A stretch of 15,765 nucleotides of DNA from an uncultured PS1 clade bacterium. GTDB lineage: Bacteria > Pseudomonadota > Gammaproteobacteria > PS1 > Pseudothioglobaceae. The first letter of the stretch is position 1, and every line of letters begins with the position of its first letter. The notes below the pieces were generated by a model that worked only from the letters and a program-made list of their open reading frames with translations, did no database searches and was not told the DNA's origin. Positions 7,410 through 15,704 of the stretch are shown here, in pieces. Where the stretch lies: NCBI GenBank assembly GCA_937950605.1, contig CALFDA010000054.1, positions 1-15,765 of the forward strand, given 5' to 3'. The position numbers were made by a program, and so were the translations under genes.

Positions 7410-7676
7410 TCTTAATCTATGTTGTAGAGATTGTGAATCAAATATATTTTCTGTTTAACCCATAAATTTTACCAGTCTTGTTAGTGCATAATCCTAAAAA
7501 AGACTTAAACATCGTTGAATTTAACACTTGTCTATTTCAATATAATTATGCATTATCAACAATATTATGTTGTATCTTTAAGGTTTTTGTGAGTTATGCA
7601 AGGCTGAGAAGAAACCAACCCAAACACTCAAAAAACCTTATTTGTATTTGCAAAAACCAGACTCTTTAAAGATTGA
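7410..7676 (-). other. Spacer between trmJ and fabF containing a long imperfect hairpin
   Basis: No gene is convincing here; two overlapping plus-strand open frames of about 60-70 codons have random-looking composition. The notable structure is an inverted repeat: TAAGGTTTTTGTGAG at 7579-7593 pairs with CTCAAAAAACCTTA at 7627-7640, giving about 14 pairs with one bulge around a 33-base loop. It begins about 37 bases past the trmJ stop on the minus strand. No U run follows, so it is not a classic terminator; it may be a processing or 3'-end stability element. Confidence 0.4.
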
Positions 7677-8408
7677 TTATTTTTCAAAGGGTTTAATATT
7701 TCTTAAAATGCCGCGCAAAATTGCTATTTCTTCTTTTTCAGGTTCTGCACGGTTAAAAAAACGACGCAATCGGCGCATTAACAAGGCTTTAGGACGCTTG
7801 TCTTCGAAGTATTTTATGTGCTCTAATACTTGTTTGAGATGGATGTAAAAATCTTCTAATTCGTTAAAACTAGCAGTTGTCTTATTGCTTTTTGCAAACT
7901 CGTTTGTGGTGTTGTAGATATAATTTTGATAGGCAAAAACTTGAATAGCAGACGCAACATTTAAAGAGCAATAATCAGGATTCCCTGGAATGCTCATTAA
8001 TATCTGACATAAATCTAATTCTTCGTTGGTTAGTCCTGATTTTTCTGTGCCAAAAACCACAGCCACTTGTTGATTACCAACCGATGTTATCTTTTGAATT
8101 GCTTCACAAGCACCAACAACATCCATTTGCTTCCACTTAATATTGCGTTGGCGTACGCTAGCACCAATTACTAAGTGTGTGCCTTGCAAGGCTTCTTTGA
8201 GGGATTGACAAACTGTCGCATTAAACAATACATCATCTGCACCACTAGCCCTAGCGGTTGCTGTGGCACACGGATAACTTTGTGGGTTGACTAAATATAA
8301 TTGCGATAAACACATGTTTTTCATGGCTCTAGCGGCTGCGCCAATATTGCCCGGTTCGGTGGTATTGACCATCACCACACGAACTTTATCAAATAATATT
8401 CCAGACAT
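7677..8408 (-). CDS. trmJ: tRNA (cytidine(32)/uridine(32)-2'-O)-methyltransferase TrmJ
   Basis: TrmJ is a SPOUT-fold enzyme that uses S-adenosylmethionine to methylate the 2'-oxygen of nucleotide 32 in the anticodon loop of several tRNAs. The protein is 243 residues, against 246 in E. coli. The SPOUT motifs are in order: VMVNTTEPGNIGAAARAMKN at residues 12-31, VFGTEKSGLTNEEL at 118-131 and IPGNPDYCSLNVASAIQVFA at 140-159, which forms the knotted cofactor site. The basic C-terminal region (ALLMRRLRRFFNRAEP) matches the TrmJ extension. It is divergent from suhB, the same pairing as in E. coli, which strengthens both calls. The ATG at 8408 gives MSGILFDKVRVVMVNT; no strong ribosome-binding site is visible. 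Confidence 0.94.
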   Translation of the reverse strand: MSGILFDKVRVVMVNTTEPGNIGAAARAMKNMCLSQLYLVNPQSYPCATATARASGADDVLFNATVCQSLKEALQGTHLVIGASVRQRNIKWKQMDVVGACEAIQKITSVGNQQVAVVFGTEKSGLTNEELDLCQILMSIPGNPDYCSLNVASAIQVFAYQNYIYNTTNEFAKSNKTTASFNELEDFYIHLKQVLEHIKYFEDKRPKALLMRRLRRFFNRAEPEKEEIAILRGILRNIKPFEK

Positions 8409-8511
8409 GATTTAATTTTTTAACTTATTTGTTTTGCGCCAAAGACTATAAAGCATAAGCAATAAATTTTTTTACTTTTATCTTAAAATTTTTAGTACAG
8501 AAGCCTTAAGG

Positions 8512-8517
8512 TATAAT
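8512..8517 (+). promoter_or_regulatory. Candidate suhB promoter -10 box
   Basis: A perfect TATAAT lies 29 bases before the suhB ATG. The -35 region (TTTTTA at a 17-base spacing) is poor. It would produce a short leader of about 20-25 bases. Confidence 0.45.
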
Positions 8518-8546
8518 TCGTCGCTTTTATTACTTTGTCTTATTTT

Positions 8547-9347
8547 ATGCACCCCACGCTTAATATTGCTGTTAAAGCTGCTAGAAAAGCTGGCAGTATT
8601 ATTTTTAGATATCACAACCAAATTAATCTCTTGACGGTTAAAAACAAAGCTAATAATGATTTTGTTTCTGAAGTTGATAAAATTGCCGAAGACGCTATTA
8701 TAAATGAGTTAAAAACCACTTTTCCCAATCATTCTATTCTAGGCGAAGAAAGTGGCGAAATTTTGGGCGATAACCGCTTTCAGTGGATTATTGACCCATT
8801 AGATGGTACTACCAATTATTTGCATGGTTTTCCACAATATGCGGTTTCTATAGCCTTGTATGAAAACAATGAAGCCACGCACTCTGTGGTATATGACCCA
8901 TTTAAAGAAGAATTGTTTAGTGCATCTAAAGGACAAGGCGCTTATCTTAACGAGCACAGAATTCGCATCACTAATACGCGTGGTTTTAAAGACACGCTAA
9001 TTGGCACTGGATTTCCGTTTAAAAGTCCTCAATATTTAGATGCTTATCTAGCCATGTTTAAAGCGATTCATCCGCAAGTGGCGGGTATTCGTCGTGCGGG
9101 TTCTGCTGCACTTGATTTGGCTTATCTTGCTGCTGGACGCATGGACGGTTTTTGGGAAATTAAGCTAAATATTTGGGATATTGCCGCTGGTGCTTTATTG
9201 GTTAAAGAAGCTGGTGGTTTTATTGGTGATTTTTCAGGGGCTGATAAATACCTAGAAACAGGCAATGTTGTAGCTGGTAATGAAGCTGTTTTTAAAGAAA
9301 TTTTAACCAGCATTCGTCCGTATTTAAGTCCAGATTTACAACAATAA
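8547..9347 (+). CDS. suhB: Inositol-1-monophosphatase family protein SuhB
   Basis: SuhB belongs to the magnesium-dependent, lithium-sensitive inositol monophosphatase family. In E. coli its main role is as a partner of Nus factors in the antitermination complex that transcribes and helps fold ribosomal RNA. The protein is 266 residues against 267 in E. coli. The start at 8547 gives MHPTLNIAVKAARKAG, nearly the E. coli opening; an upstream in-frame TTG at 8535 adds four residues and is not needed. Metal-site motifs are GEESG at residues 67-71, WIIDPLDGTTNYLHGFP at 80-96 and WDIAAGALLVKEAGG at 210-224, so the active site looks complete. It is divergent from trmJ, as in enterics. The following gap of 167 bases before the next gene holds no clear terminator. 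Confidence 0.96.
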   Translation: MHPTLNIAVKAARKAGSIIFRYHNQINLLTVKNKANNDFVSEVDKIAEDAIINELKTTFPNHSILGEESGEILGDNRFQWIIDPLDGTTNYLHGFPQYAVSIALYENNEATHSVVYDPFKEELFSASKGQGAYLNEHRIRITNTRGFKDTLIGTGFPFKSPQYLDAYLAMFKAIHPQVAGIRRAGSAALDLAYLAAGRMDGFWEIKLNIWDIAAGALLVKEAGGFIGDFSGADKYLETGNVVAGNEAVFKEILTSIRPYLSPDLQQ

Positions 9348-9452
9348 TTAAGGTTTTAGGTGTTTTAAAAACGCTTTATTAAGGCATCGCTATTTTTTAT
9401 CCAAGCGTAAAAAATGGGTAATGTCTGTGTGTAACTCTTAGATGAATCAGTT

Positions 9453-9458
9453 TATAAT
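9453..9458 (+). promoter_or_regulatory. Candidate -10 box for the membrane protein-cobO unit
   Basis: A perfect TATAAT lies 57 bases before the start of the six-helix membrane protein. The -35 position lacks a match. I looked in the 167-base gap for a cobalamin riboswitch (B12 box and its long conserved core) and found none. Confidence 0.35.
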
Positions 9459-9514
9459 CGTGCATAATAAAGCAATATTAGTCTACCAACTCAAAAAATA
9501 CAGGAGCGCAATGT

Positions 9515-10093
9515 ATGACAAAACAAATTAGCAAAATTATGACAATATTTAGTGTTTTTATTATGTTGTTATTGATGATTGCCACGCGTGGAAGCGAAAA
9601 TTGGCTTTCTTCATTTATACATTTGCCCGATTTCACTATCCCCGCATTGTTTATTGCTGGGGTGTATTTTCGCCATTTTTGGGTAGTGTTTGTAATTATT
9701 GTTGGTGCAGTTTTAATTGACAATTATGCTATTGTTTATCAAGGTGTTAGTGCCCATTGCATAACCCCCGCTTATAGCCTGTTGCCATTAACTTATTATG
9801 GTGTATTTTGGGCAAGTAAAAATATCAATGCACTTGTTATTAACAACGACATCATTAAAAATAGTTTGGTTATTTTTGCTATCGCTACAACACAATGGAT
9901 TATTGCAACAAGCAGTTATTATTTTTTTACCGATACCTACGCCAAAGATGGATGGAGTAATTTCCCAGCCTATATTGCAAAATGGTCTGTAGTTGAAATT
10001 CCATACACATTGTATTGGATGCTTGCCGTTATTGTAGTTTTCACATTAATACCGCGCGTTAATCTTAGTCTAAACAAACACACTACAATATAA
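9515..10093 (+). CDS. Six-helix membrane protein, possible BtuM-type cobalamin transporter
   Basis: This is a 192-residue integral membrane protein. Hydrophobic segments lie at about residues 8-24, 38-52, 54-70, 84-100, 114-138 and 158-180, giving six helices. The only cysteine is C82, in the motif AHCITPAYSLLPLTYYGVFW just before the fourth helix. BtuM, characterised in Thiobacillus denitrificans, is a small six-helix cobalamin transporter whose cysteine near position 80 ligands the cobalt. The match in size, helix number and cysteine position, plus direct coupling to cobO, supports a BtuM-like role. I could not align the sequences, so the family call is inference. The start is ATG 9515 with AGGAG at 9502-9506; an ATG at 9511 is in another frame and stops at once. 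It may be co-transcribed with cobO, since the stop and the next start are one base apart. Confidence 0.55.
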   Translation: MTKQISKIMTIFSVFIMLLLMIATRGSENWLSSFIHLPDFTIPALFIAGVYFRHFWVVFVIIVGAVLIDNYAIVYQGVSAHCITPAYSLLPLTYYGVFWASKNINALVINNDIIKNSLVIFAIATTQWIIATSSYYFFTDTYAKDGWSNFPAYIAKWSVVEIPYTLYWMLAVIVVFTLIPRVNLSLNKHTTI

Positions 10094-10094
10094 A

Positions 10095-10685
10095 TTGTCC
10101 GAAACCTATAAAAACAAAATGCAACGCAAAAAAGCATATATTGATGCTCGCGTTAAACAAGCAAACATAAATAGAGGCATTATTGTTTTGCTAACGGGTA
10201 ATGGCAAAGGTAAATCTTCTTCTGCATTAGGTATGGTGTGTCGTGCATTAGCTTATGACATGCGGGTTGTGATGGTCAAATTCTTAAAAGGTATGCAAGA
10301 TAGTGGAGAAGATATATTTTTTGCTCGGCAAAAAAATGTGCAAATCATTAGCATGAACACGGGTTTTACTTGGGATACACAAGACAAAGAACTAGACAAA
10401 AAAATGGCACTAGAAACTTGGCAACAAGCCAAGCAATATCTTAAGAATCAATCCATTGATTTATTAGTGCTTGATGAATTGACTTATATGTTAAATTATC
10501 AATATTTAGACGAGCAAATAGTTTTAGATACGCTTAACAAGCGTCCAAAAAATCAACACGTTATTATCACTGGTAGAGCTGCAAACAAAAATCTAGTAGC
10601 TATTGCTGATACGGTTAGCAAAATAGTCGATATTAAGCATGCTTTTAGGGCTAACATCAAAGCTCAAAAGGGCATTGATTGGTAA
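10095..10685 (+). CDS. cobO: Cob(I)yrinic acid a,c-diamide adenosyltransferase (CobO/BtuR family)
   Basis: The enzyme transfers the adenosyl group of ATP to cob(I)alamin or its corrinoid precursors, making adenosylcobalamin in the cytoplasm. It is 196 residues, the same length as E. coli BtuR. The P-loop GNGKGKSS is at residues 35-42, followed by GFTWDTQ at 90-96, LLVLDELTYML at 123-133 and VIITGRAA at 156-163. The C-terminus KHAFRANIKAQKGIDW matches the family. The start is an unusual TTG at 10095, one base after the stop of the preceding gene. The TTG gives MSETYKNKMQRKKAYIDARV, which lines up with the E. coli N-terminus. The next ATG, at 10119, would lose part of that region. No separate ribosome-binding site is visible, so translational coupling is likely. 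The gene converges on galE. Confidence 0.95.
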   Translation: MSETYKNKMQRKKAYIDARVKQANINRGIIVLLTGNGKGKSSSALGMVCRALAYDMRVVMVKFLKGMQDSGEDIFFARQKNVQIISMNTGFTWDTQDKELDKKMALETWQQAKQYLKNQSIDLLVLDELTYMLNYQYLDEQIVLDTLNKRPKNQHVIITGRAANKNLVAIADTVSKIVDIKHAFRANIKAQKGIDW

Positions 10686-10718
10686 AAACAGCGTGCAAGA
10701 ATTAAACTTTTTAACCAT

Positions 10719-10737
10719 TTGCTAATAGTAATAGCAA
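10719..10737 (+). terminator. Weak hairpin in the cobO-galE convergent gap
   Basis: TTGCTA and TAGCAA form a 6-bp stem around a 7-base loop. A run of six T follows about ten bases later on the plus strand. The distance and low G-C content make it a poor but plausible terminator for cobO. Confidence 0.3.
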
Positions 10738-10767
10738 CTCAATAATTTTTTCAACATTTTAATACTG

Positions 10768-11781
10768 CTAACATAAATAGCCATCAGGGTTTTTAACTTG
10801 CCAACGCCAAGCGTCTTGACACATATCTTTTAATCCATGCTTGGCTTTCCAGTTGAGTTTTTTATAAGCATAAGATGGGTCTGCATAACAAATGGCAATG
10901 TCGCCCTTTCTTCTGTGGGTTATTTGGTAGGGTACAGGCTTGCCCGAGGCTTTTTCAAAAGCCATAACCATATCCAGCACCGAATAACCATTTCCAGTGC
11001 CAAGATTAGCGGTGATAATTTGTGGTTTATCGATTAAGGCATGCAAAGCTTGAATATGACCTTTAGCCAAGTCCACCACATGAATATAATCACGAATTGC
11101 CGTTCCATCAGGCGTGTTGTAATCACCGCCAAAGATGTTTAATTTATCTAGTTCACCCATTGCAACCCGTAAAATATGAGGCATCAAATTATTGGGGATA
11201 CCGTTTGGATGTTCGCCAATCGTCCCACTTTTATGTGCGCCTATTGGATTAAAATACCTCAATTTTGCAATACTCCACCCACCTCCTGCTTGAAAAACAT
11301 CTTGTAAAAGTTGCTCGATCATTAATTTCGAATATCCATAAGGATTAGTTGCCGATAGTGGAAAATCCTCTCTAATAGGCATTTTATGTGCATCGCCATA
11401 TACAGTTGCCGAAGAACTAAATACCAAAATCTTGCAATTAAAGTTTTGCATTACCTCAACTAAAGCAAGCGTGCCACCAATATTATTATCATAATATTCA
11501 ATGGGTTTTTGCACTGATTTATCTACCGCTTTTAGTCCAGCAAAATGCATTACAGCATCGATTTTGTGGTGTTTGAATACTTGAGTAAGTGCTTCCTTAT
11601 CACGGATATCTATTTGATAAAAAGCAATATTGCCATGAGTGATTTTTTCGACGCGTTTTAATGAGTGTTTTTGTGAATTGCAAAGGTTATCTACCGCTAC
11701 CACTTCATAACCTGCATCAATTAATTCTACTAAGGTGTGAGAACCGATATAACCCGCGCCACCTGTTACTAAGATTTTCAT
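10768..11781 (-). CDS. galE: UDP-glucose 4-epimerase
   Basis: GalE interconverts UDP-glucose and UDP-galactose, feeding surface polysaccharide and lipopolysaccharide synthesis as well as galactose use. It is an extended short-chain dehydrogenase with tightly bound NAD. The protein is 337 residues, against 338 in E. coli. The Rossmann glycine motif GGAGYIGSHT is at residues 7-16, VMHFAGLKAVDKSV at 77-90 and FSSSATVYGD at 121-130 (catalytic Ser124). The YxxxK pair is in NPYGYSK, with Y148 and K152. RYFNPIGAHKSG and the C-terminal WRWQVKNPDGY are typical. No other gal or polysaccharide gene is adjacent, so it is probably transcribed alone, from the promoter about 60 bases upstream. It lies downstream of metH on the same strand, separated by 171 bases. 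Confidence 0.97.
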   Translation of the reverse strand: MKILVTGGAGYIGSHTLVELIDAGYEVVAVDNLCNSQKHSLKRVEKITHGNIAFYQIDIRDKEALTQVFKHHKIDAVMHFAGLKAVDKSVQKPIEYYDNNIGGTLALVEVMQNFNCKILVFSSSATVYGDAHKMPIREDFPLSATNPYGYSKLMIEQLLQDVFQAGGGWSIAKLRYFNPIGAHKSGTIGEHPNGIPNNLMPHILRVAMGELDKLNIFGGDYNTPDGTAIRDYIHVVDLAKGHIQALHALIDKPQIITANLGTGNGYSVLDMVMAFEKASGKPVPYQITHRRKGDIAICYADPSYAYKKLNWKAKHGLKDMCQDAWRWQVKNPDGYLC

Positions 11782-11846
11782 TGTTGTTTTTTAACTTTAA
11801 AATTGAAATACTGTGGATAAATAGGGCAAAGCAATGCTAAATTGCC

Positions 11847-11855
11847 ATTATACCA
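11847..11855 (-). promoter_or_regulatory. Extended -10 promoter for galE
   Basis: On the minus strand TGG precedes TATAAT directly, an extended -10 element (TGn-TATAAT) that can work without a good -35 box. The -35 region is indeed AT-rich without a match. It would give a leader of about 60 bases before the galE ATG. The leader contains a small GGCAA/TTGCC inverted repeat. Confidence 0.5.
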
Positions 11856-11952
11856 AAATGACACATTAATAATAATAATGGCGATAGCAACACCTACAAA
11901 AATACCAAAATCCTGTTAAAACCCACAAAGTCAAATTTTGCCAATATTTTTT

Positions 11953-14900
11953 TTATACCAAATTAACAGAAAGCAACCTTTGTGCTTGTTCGAGCGAGAT
12001 GCCTTTACGCTTTGCATAGTTTTCAGCTTGTTCTTGATTGATTTTAGCCACACCAAAATAACGCGCCTTAGGATGTGCAAAATACCAACCGCTAACCGAG
12101 GCGGCTGGCAACATAGCATAAGAACCAGTAAGCGTCATGCTAGTATTTTTTTCGACACCAAGTAAATCCCATAGTTTTTCTTTTTCGCTATGCTCTGGGC
12201 AAGCAGGATAACCAGGGGCAGGGCGAATGCCTTGATATTTTTCTGCAATGAAATGATTATTATCAAAAACTTCATTGCTATAGCCCCAAAGTTGAGTGCG
12301 TAATTTGTAATGCATTAACTCAGCAAAAGCTTCTGCCAAGCGGTCAGCCACAGCTTTAATCATAATTGCATTGTAATCGTCATGTTGTGCTTCAAAATCT
12401 GTTATTAACGGCTCAATATTAATACCAGCCGTAACCGCAAACGCCCCCATATAATCCTGAATATTACTATCTTTAGGGGCAATAAAATCACTCAAACAAA
12501 AATTAGGCATGTTGGCTTTTTTGTCTAATTGTTGGCGTAAATGATTGAGTGTTGTAAGTAACTCGCCACTCTCGTTATACAATTCAATATCTTCATTTGT
12601 GCTATTAGCCATAAAGATACCAACCACCGCATTAGCCTGTAATAGTTTCTCATCAATTACTTTTTTAAACATTTTTTTAGCATCGGCAAACAGTTTTAAT
12701 GCCGATTCGCCAACTACTTTATCAGTTAAGATATGAGGAAATTTTCCAGCAAGTTCCCAAGTGCGAAAAAAAGGTGTCCAATCGATAAATTTAAAAATCT
12801 CACCCAAATCATAATCTTCAAATACTTGTATACCAAGTTGGTTTGGTTTGGTGATATTATCGAAATTAAGTTTTGGCTTATTTTTGCGTGCTTGTGCTAA
12901 AGATAATAATTTGCTTTTGCCCTTATTAGCACGGCGTTGCCTAATTTTTGCGTATTCTTCTTTGGTGCTAGATAAAAGTTTTGGGCTAAGTTTATCGGAT
13001 AATAAAGCACTCGCTACGCCAACCGATTTAGAGGCATCTTGTACATAAAAAACGCCTTTATCGTATTCGGGCTCAATTTTTACCGCAGTATGTGCCTTAG
13101 AAGTGGTAGCACCACCAATCATCAAAGGAATATCAAAATTTTGACGCATCATTTCTTTAGCAACAAACACCATCTCATCAAGTGATGGGGTAATAAGACC
13201 AGATAAACCAATAATATCAACATTTTCTTTTTTTGCAGTTGCTAAAATCGTCTCGGCTGCCACCATCACGCCCAAATCTATAATTTCATAGTTATTGCAA
13301 GACAACACCACGCCAACAATATTTTTGCCAATATCGTGGACATCGCCCTTAACTGTTGCCATTAATATTTTTCCTTGTGAGCTTGGAGTGCAATTTTGTT
13401 TTTCGGCTTCTAAAAACGGGTCTAAGTATGCCACTGATTTTTTCATCACACGGGCGGATTTCACTACTTGTGGCAAAAACATTTTGCCTGCGCCAAACAA
13501 CTCGCCCACTACATTCATGCCGTCCATCAATGGTCCTTCAATCACAAAAATAGGGCGACCTAGTTTGTCTAAGGCTTCTTGAGTGTCTTCATCAATAAAT
13601 TGGGTAATACCTTTAACTAAAGCGTGATTTAAACGTTTTTCAACCGCCCAAGTACGCCATTCTAAATCTTTTTTATGCTCTTGAATCTCACCCGAATCCG
13701 AAAACTTTGGCGCAAGTTCAAGCAATCTTTCACCTGCTTTTGCGTCACTATTAAGTACCACATCTTCAACACATTTTTTCAGCTCTTTATCAATATCATC
13801 ATAAACCACTAATTGTGCCGCATTGACAATGCCCATAGTCATGCCTGCTTTTATCGCATGATATAAAAATACAGAATGAATAGCCTCACGCACTGCGTTA
13901 TTGCCTCGAAATGCAAATGACACATTAGAAACACCGCCCGAAACCTTTGCGTAAGCTAGATTTTTTGTAATTTCACGAGTCGCATTAATAAAATCAACGC
14001 CATAATTATCATGCGCTTTAATACCCGTTGCAATAGCAAAAATATTAGGATCAAAAATAATATCTTCTGGCGGGAATCCAACTTCATTAACCAAAATATT
14101 ATAAGCGTTAGTGCAAATTTCTACCTTGCGCGCCTGCGTATCTGCTTGACCTTGCTTATCGAATGCCATAACAATAACCGCTGCCCCATAGTGTCTGCAC
14201 AAACGCGCGGCATTGATAAAATTTTGTTTGCCTTCTTTGAGTGAGATCGAATTAACAATCGGTTTACCTTGTGTGCATTTAAGCCCCGCCTCAATAATAT
14301 CTAGTTTGCTAGAATCCAGCATAATAGGCACTTTAGCAATGTCTGGTTCAGAAGCAATAAGATTCATAAAACGAACCATAGCCGCCTTACCATCAAGCAT
14401 GCCCTCGTCCATATTAATATCAATTATTTGTGCGCCATTTTCAACTTGTGTGCGACAAATATCTAGCGCTTCCTCGTATTCTTCGTTAATAATTAGGCGT
14501 TTAAACTTAGCAGAACCAGTTATATTAGCGCGCTCTCCAATATTCACGAATAAAGATTTATCGCCGATATTAAAGGCTTCTAAACCCGACAAACGACATT
14601 CTAAAGGTATTTTTGGAATTTTTCTAGGTGCTAAATCTTCCACCGCTTTGGCAATGGCTTGAATATGCTCGGGAGTAGAACCACAACATCCCCCCAAAAT
14701 ATTAATCAAACCCGATTTTGCCCATTCACTCACTTGTTTTGCCATTTTGGGTGCGTCCAAATCATACTCGCCAAATTCATTTGGCAAGCCTGCATTTGGG
14801 TGTGCCGAAACAAAACAATCTGCCACGCGCGACATCTCGGCAACATATTGACGCAACAAATCGGGTCCAAGTGCACAATTAAGCCCAATCGCAATAGGTT

Positions 14901-15618
14901 TTGCATGACGCAAAGAATTATAAAATGCTTCGGTTGTCTGCCCCGATAGCGTGCGTCCCGAAGCATCTGTGATTGTGCCCGAAATCATAATTGGCAATTC
15001 AACGCTATCTTGTTCAAATACTTGTTGCACAGCAAAAATACAAGCTTTGGCATTTAATGTATCAAAAATAGTCTCAATCAAAATAATATCTGCACCGCCT
15101 TCAATTAGTCCGCGTGTTGATTGTGCATAAACCTCGACTAATTCATCAAAACTAATATTCCTAAAACCCGGGTCATTTACATCAGGTGAAAGCGAGCAAG
15201 TTCGCGAAGTCGGACCAACAACACCCGCAACAAAACGCGGTTTTTCATCTGTTGAAAAATTATTACATGCTTGTTTGGCAAGCCTAGCACCCTCGACATT
15301 AATTTCATACACTAAATCTTGCATTTTGTAATCCGCCATAGAAACGCGCGTGGCGTTAAAAGTATTAGTTTCGATAATATCGCTACCAACTTGCAAATAA
15401 GCATGATGAATATCTCGAATAATATCTGGCTGGGTTAAACACAACAAATCATTATTGCCCTGCACCAAAACAGGATAATTTTTAAAACGCTTTGCCCGAT
15501 AATCTTGTTCTGTTAGTTTATGTTTTTGTATCATCGTGCCCATAGCACCATCTAATATCAAGATTCGTTGCTTTAATAGCGAATTTAATAGTGATTTTTT
15601 GCTCATATTCATAATCAA
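11953..15618 (-). CDS. metH: Cobalamin-dependent methionine synthase
   Basis: MetH moves a methyl group from 5-methyltetrahydrofolate via cobalamin to homocysteine, making methionine in the cytoplasm. The protein is 1221 residues, against 1227 in E. coli, with all modules. The homocysteine domain carries zinc ligands C248 (GLNCALG), C311 and C312 (GGCCGSTPEH). The pterin domain starts near 355 (FVNIGERANITGS). The cap and B12 domains hold DVHDIGKNIVGVVLSCNNYE, with cobalt ligand H761. The activation domain contains RPAPGYPACPEHSEK and ASVSGWYFAHP, for reductive remethylation with S-adenosylmethionine. Three in-frame Mets open the gene (15618, 15612, 15606); the third gives MSKKSLLNSLLKQRILILDGAMGT, the best family match, so the true start may be 15606. 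No intrinsic terminator is evident after the stop, and no cobalamin or SAM riboswitch is seen upstream. Confidence 0.98.
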   Translation of the reverse strand: MIMNMSKKSLLNSLLKQRILILDGAMGTMIQKHKLTEQDYRAKRFKNYPVLVQGNNDLLCLTQPDIIRDIHHAYLQVGSDIIETNTFNATRVSMADYKMQDLVYEINVEGARLAKQACNNFSTDEKPRFVAGVVGPTSRTCSLSPDVNDPGFRNISFDELVEVYAQSTRGLIEGGADIILIETIFDTLNAKACIFAVQQVFEQDSVELPIMISGTITDASGRTLSGQTTEAFYNSLRHAKPIAIGLNCALGPDLLRQYVAEMSRVADCFVSAHPNAGLPNEFGEYDLDAPKMAKQVSEWAKSGLINILGGCCGSTPEHIQAIAKAVEDLAPRKIPKIPLECRLSGLEAFNIGDKSLFVNIGERANITGSAKFKRLIINEEYEEALDICRTQVENGAQIIDINMDEGMLDGKAAMVRFMNLIASEPDIAKVPIMLDSSKLDIIEAGLKCTQGKPIVNSISLKEGKQNFINAARLCRHYGAAVIVMAFDKQGQADTQARKVEICTNAYNILVNEVGFPPEDIIFDPNIFAIATGIKAHDNYGVDFINATREITKNLAYAKVSGGVSNVSFAFRGNNAVREAIHSVFLYHAIKAGMTMGIVNAAQLVVYDDIDKELKKCVEDVVLNSDAKAGERLLELAPKFSDSGEIQEHKKDLEWRTWAVEKRLNHALVKGITQFIDEDTQEALDKLGRPIFVIEGPLMDGMNVVGELFGAGKMFLPQVVKSARVMKKSVAYLDPFLEAEKQNCTPSSQGKILMATVKGDVHDIGKNIVGVVLSCNNYEIIDLGVMVAAETILATAKKENVDIIGLSGLITPSLDEMVFVAKEMMRQNFDIPLMIGGATTSKAHTAVKIEPEYDKGVFYVQDASKSVGVASALLSDKLSPKLLSSTKEEYAKIRQRRANKGKSKLLSLAQARKNKPKLNFDNITKPNQLGIQVFEDYDLGEIFKFIDWTPFFRTWELAGKFPHILTDKVVGESALKLFADAKKMFKKVIDEKLLQANAVVGIFMANSTNEDIELYNESGELLTTLNHLRQQLDKKANMPNFCLSDFIAPKDSNIQDYMGAFAVTAGINIEPLITDFEAQHDDYNAIMIKAVADRLAEAFAELMHYKLRTQLWGYSNEVFDNNHFIAEKYQGIRPAPGYPACPEHSEKEKLWDLLGVEKNTSMTLTGSYAMLPAASVSGWYFAHPKARYFGVAKINQEQAENYAKRKGISLEQAQRLLSVNLV

Positions 15619-15675
15619 CCCATAATCAAATTATTGTAGGCAAATAATACCTCTAAAACTCAAAAAACAAAAACG

Positions 15676-15704
15676 ATAATATAAACCTTGTTTAATATTG
15701 TCCT
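15676..15704 (-). promoter_or_regulatory. Candidate metH promoter
   Basis: On the minus strand AGGACA (complement of 15699-15704, four of six matches to TTGACA) is followed after 17 bases by TATTAT (complement of 15676-15681, five of six). It would give a leader of about 50 bases. The whole 15619-15765 stretch is extremely AT-rich, so chance matches are likely. Confidence 0.4.

Noticed and set aside
9348..9514. Possible cobalamin riboswitch before the membrane protein-cobO unit
   Set aside because: The gap of 167 bases is short, and I could not find the conserved B12 box or core.
14213..14662. 149-codon plus-strand open frame inside metH
   Set aside because: It is antisense to the conserved pterin-binding and adjoining linker region of metH; it is a shadow ORF.
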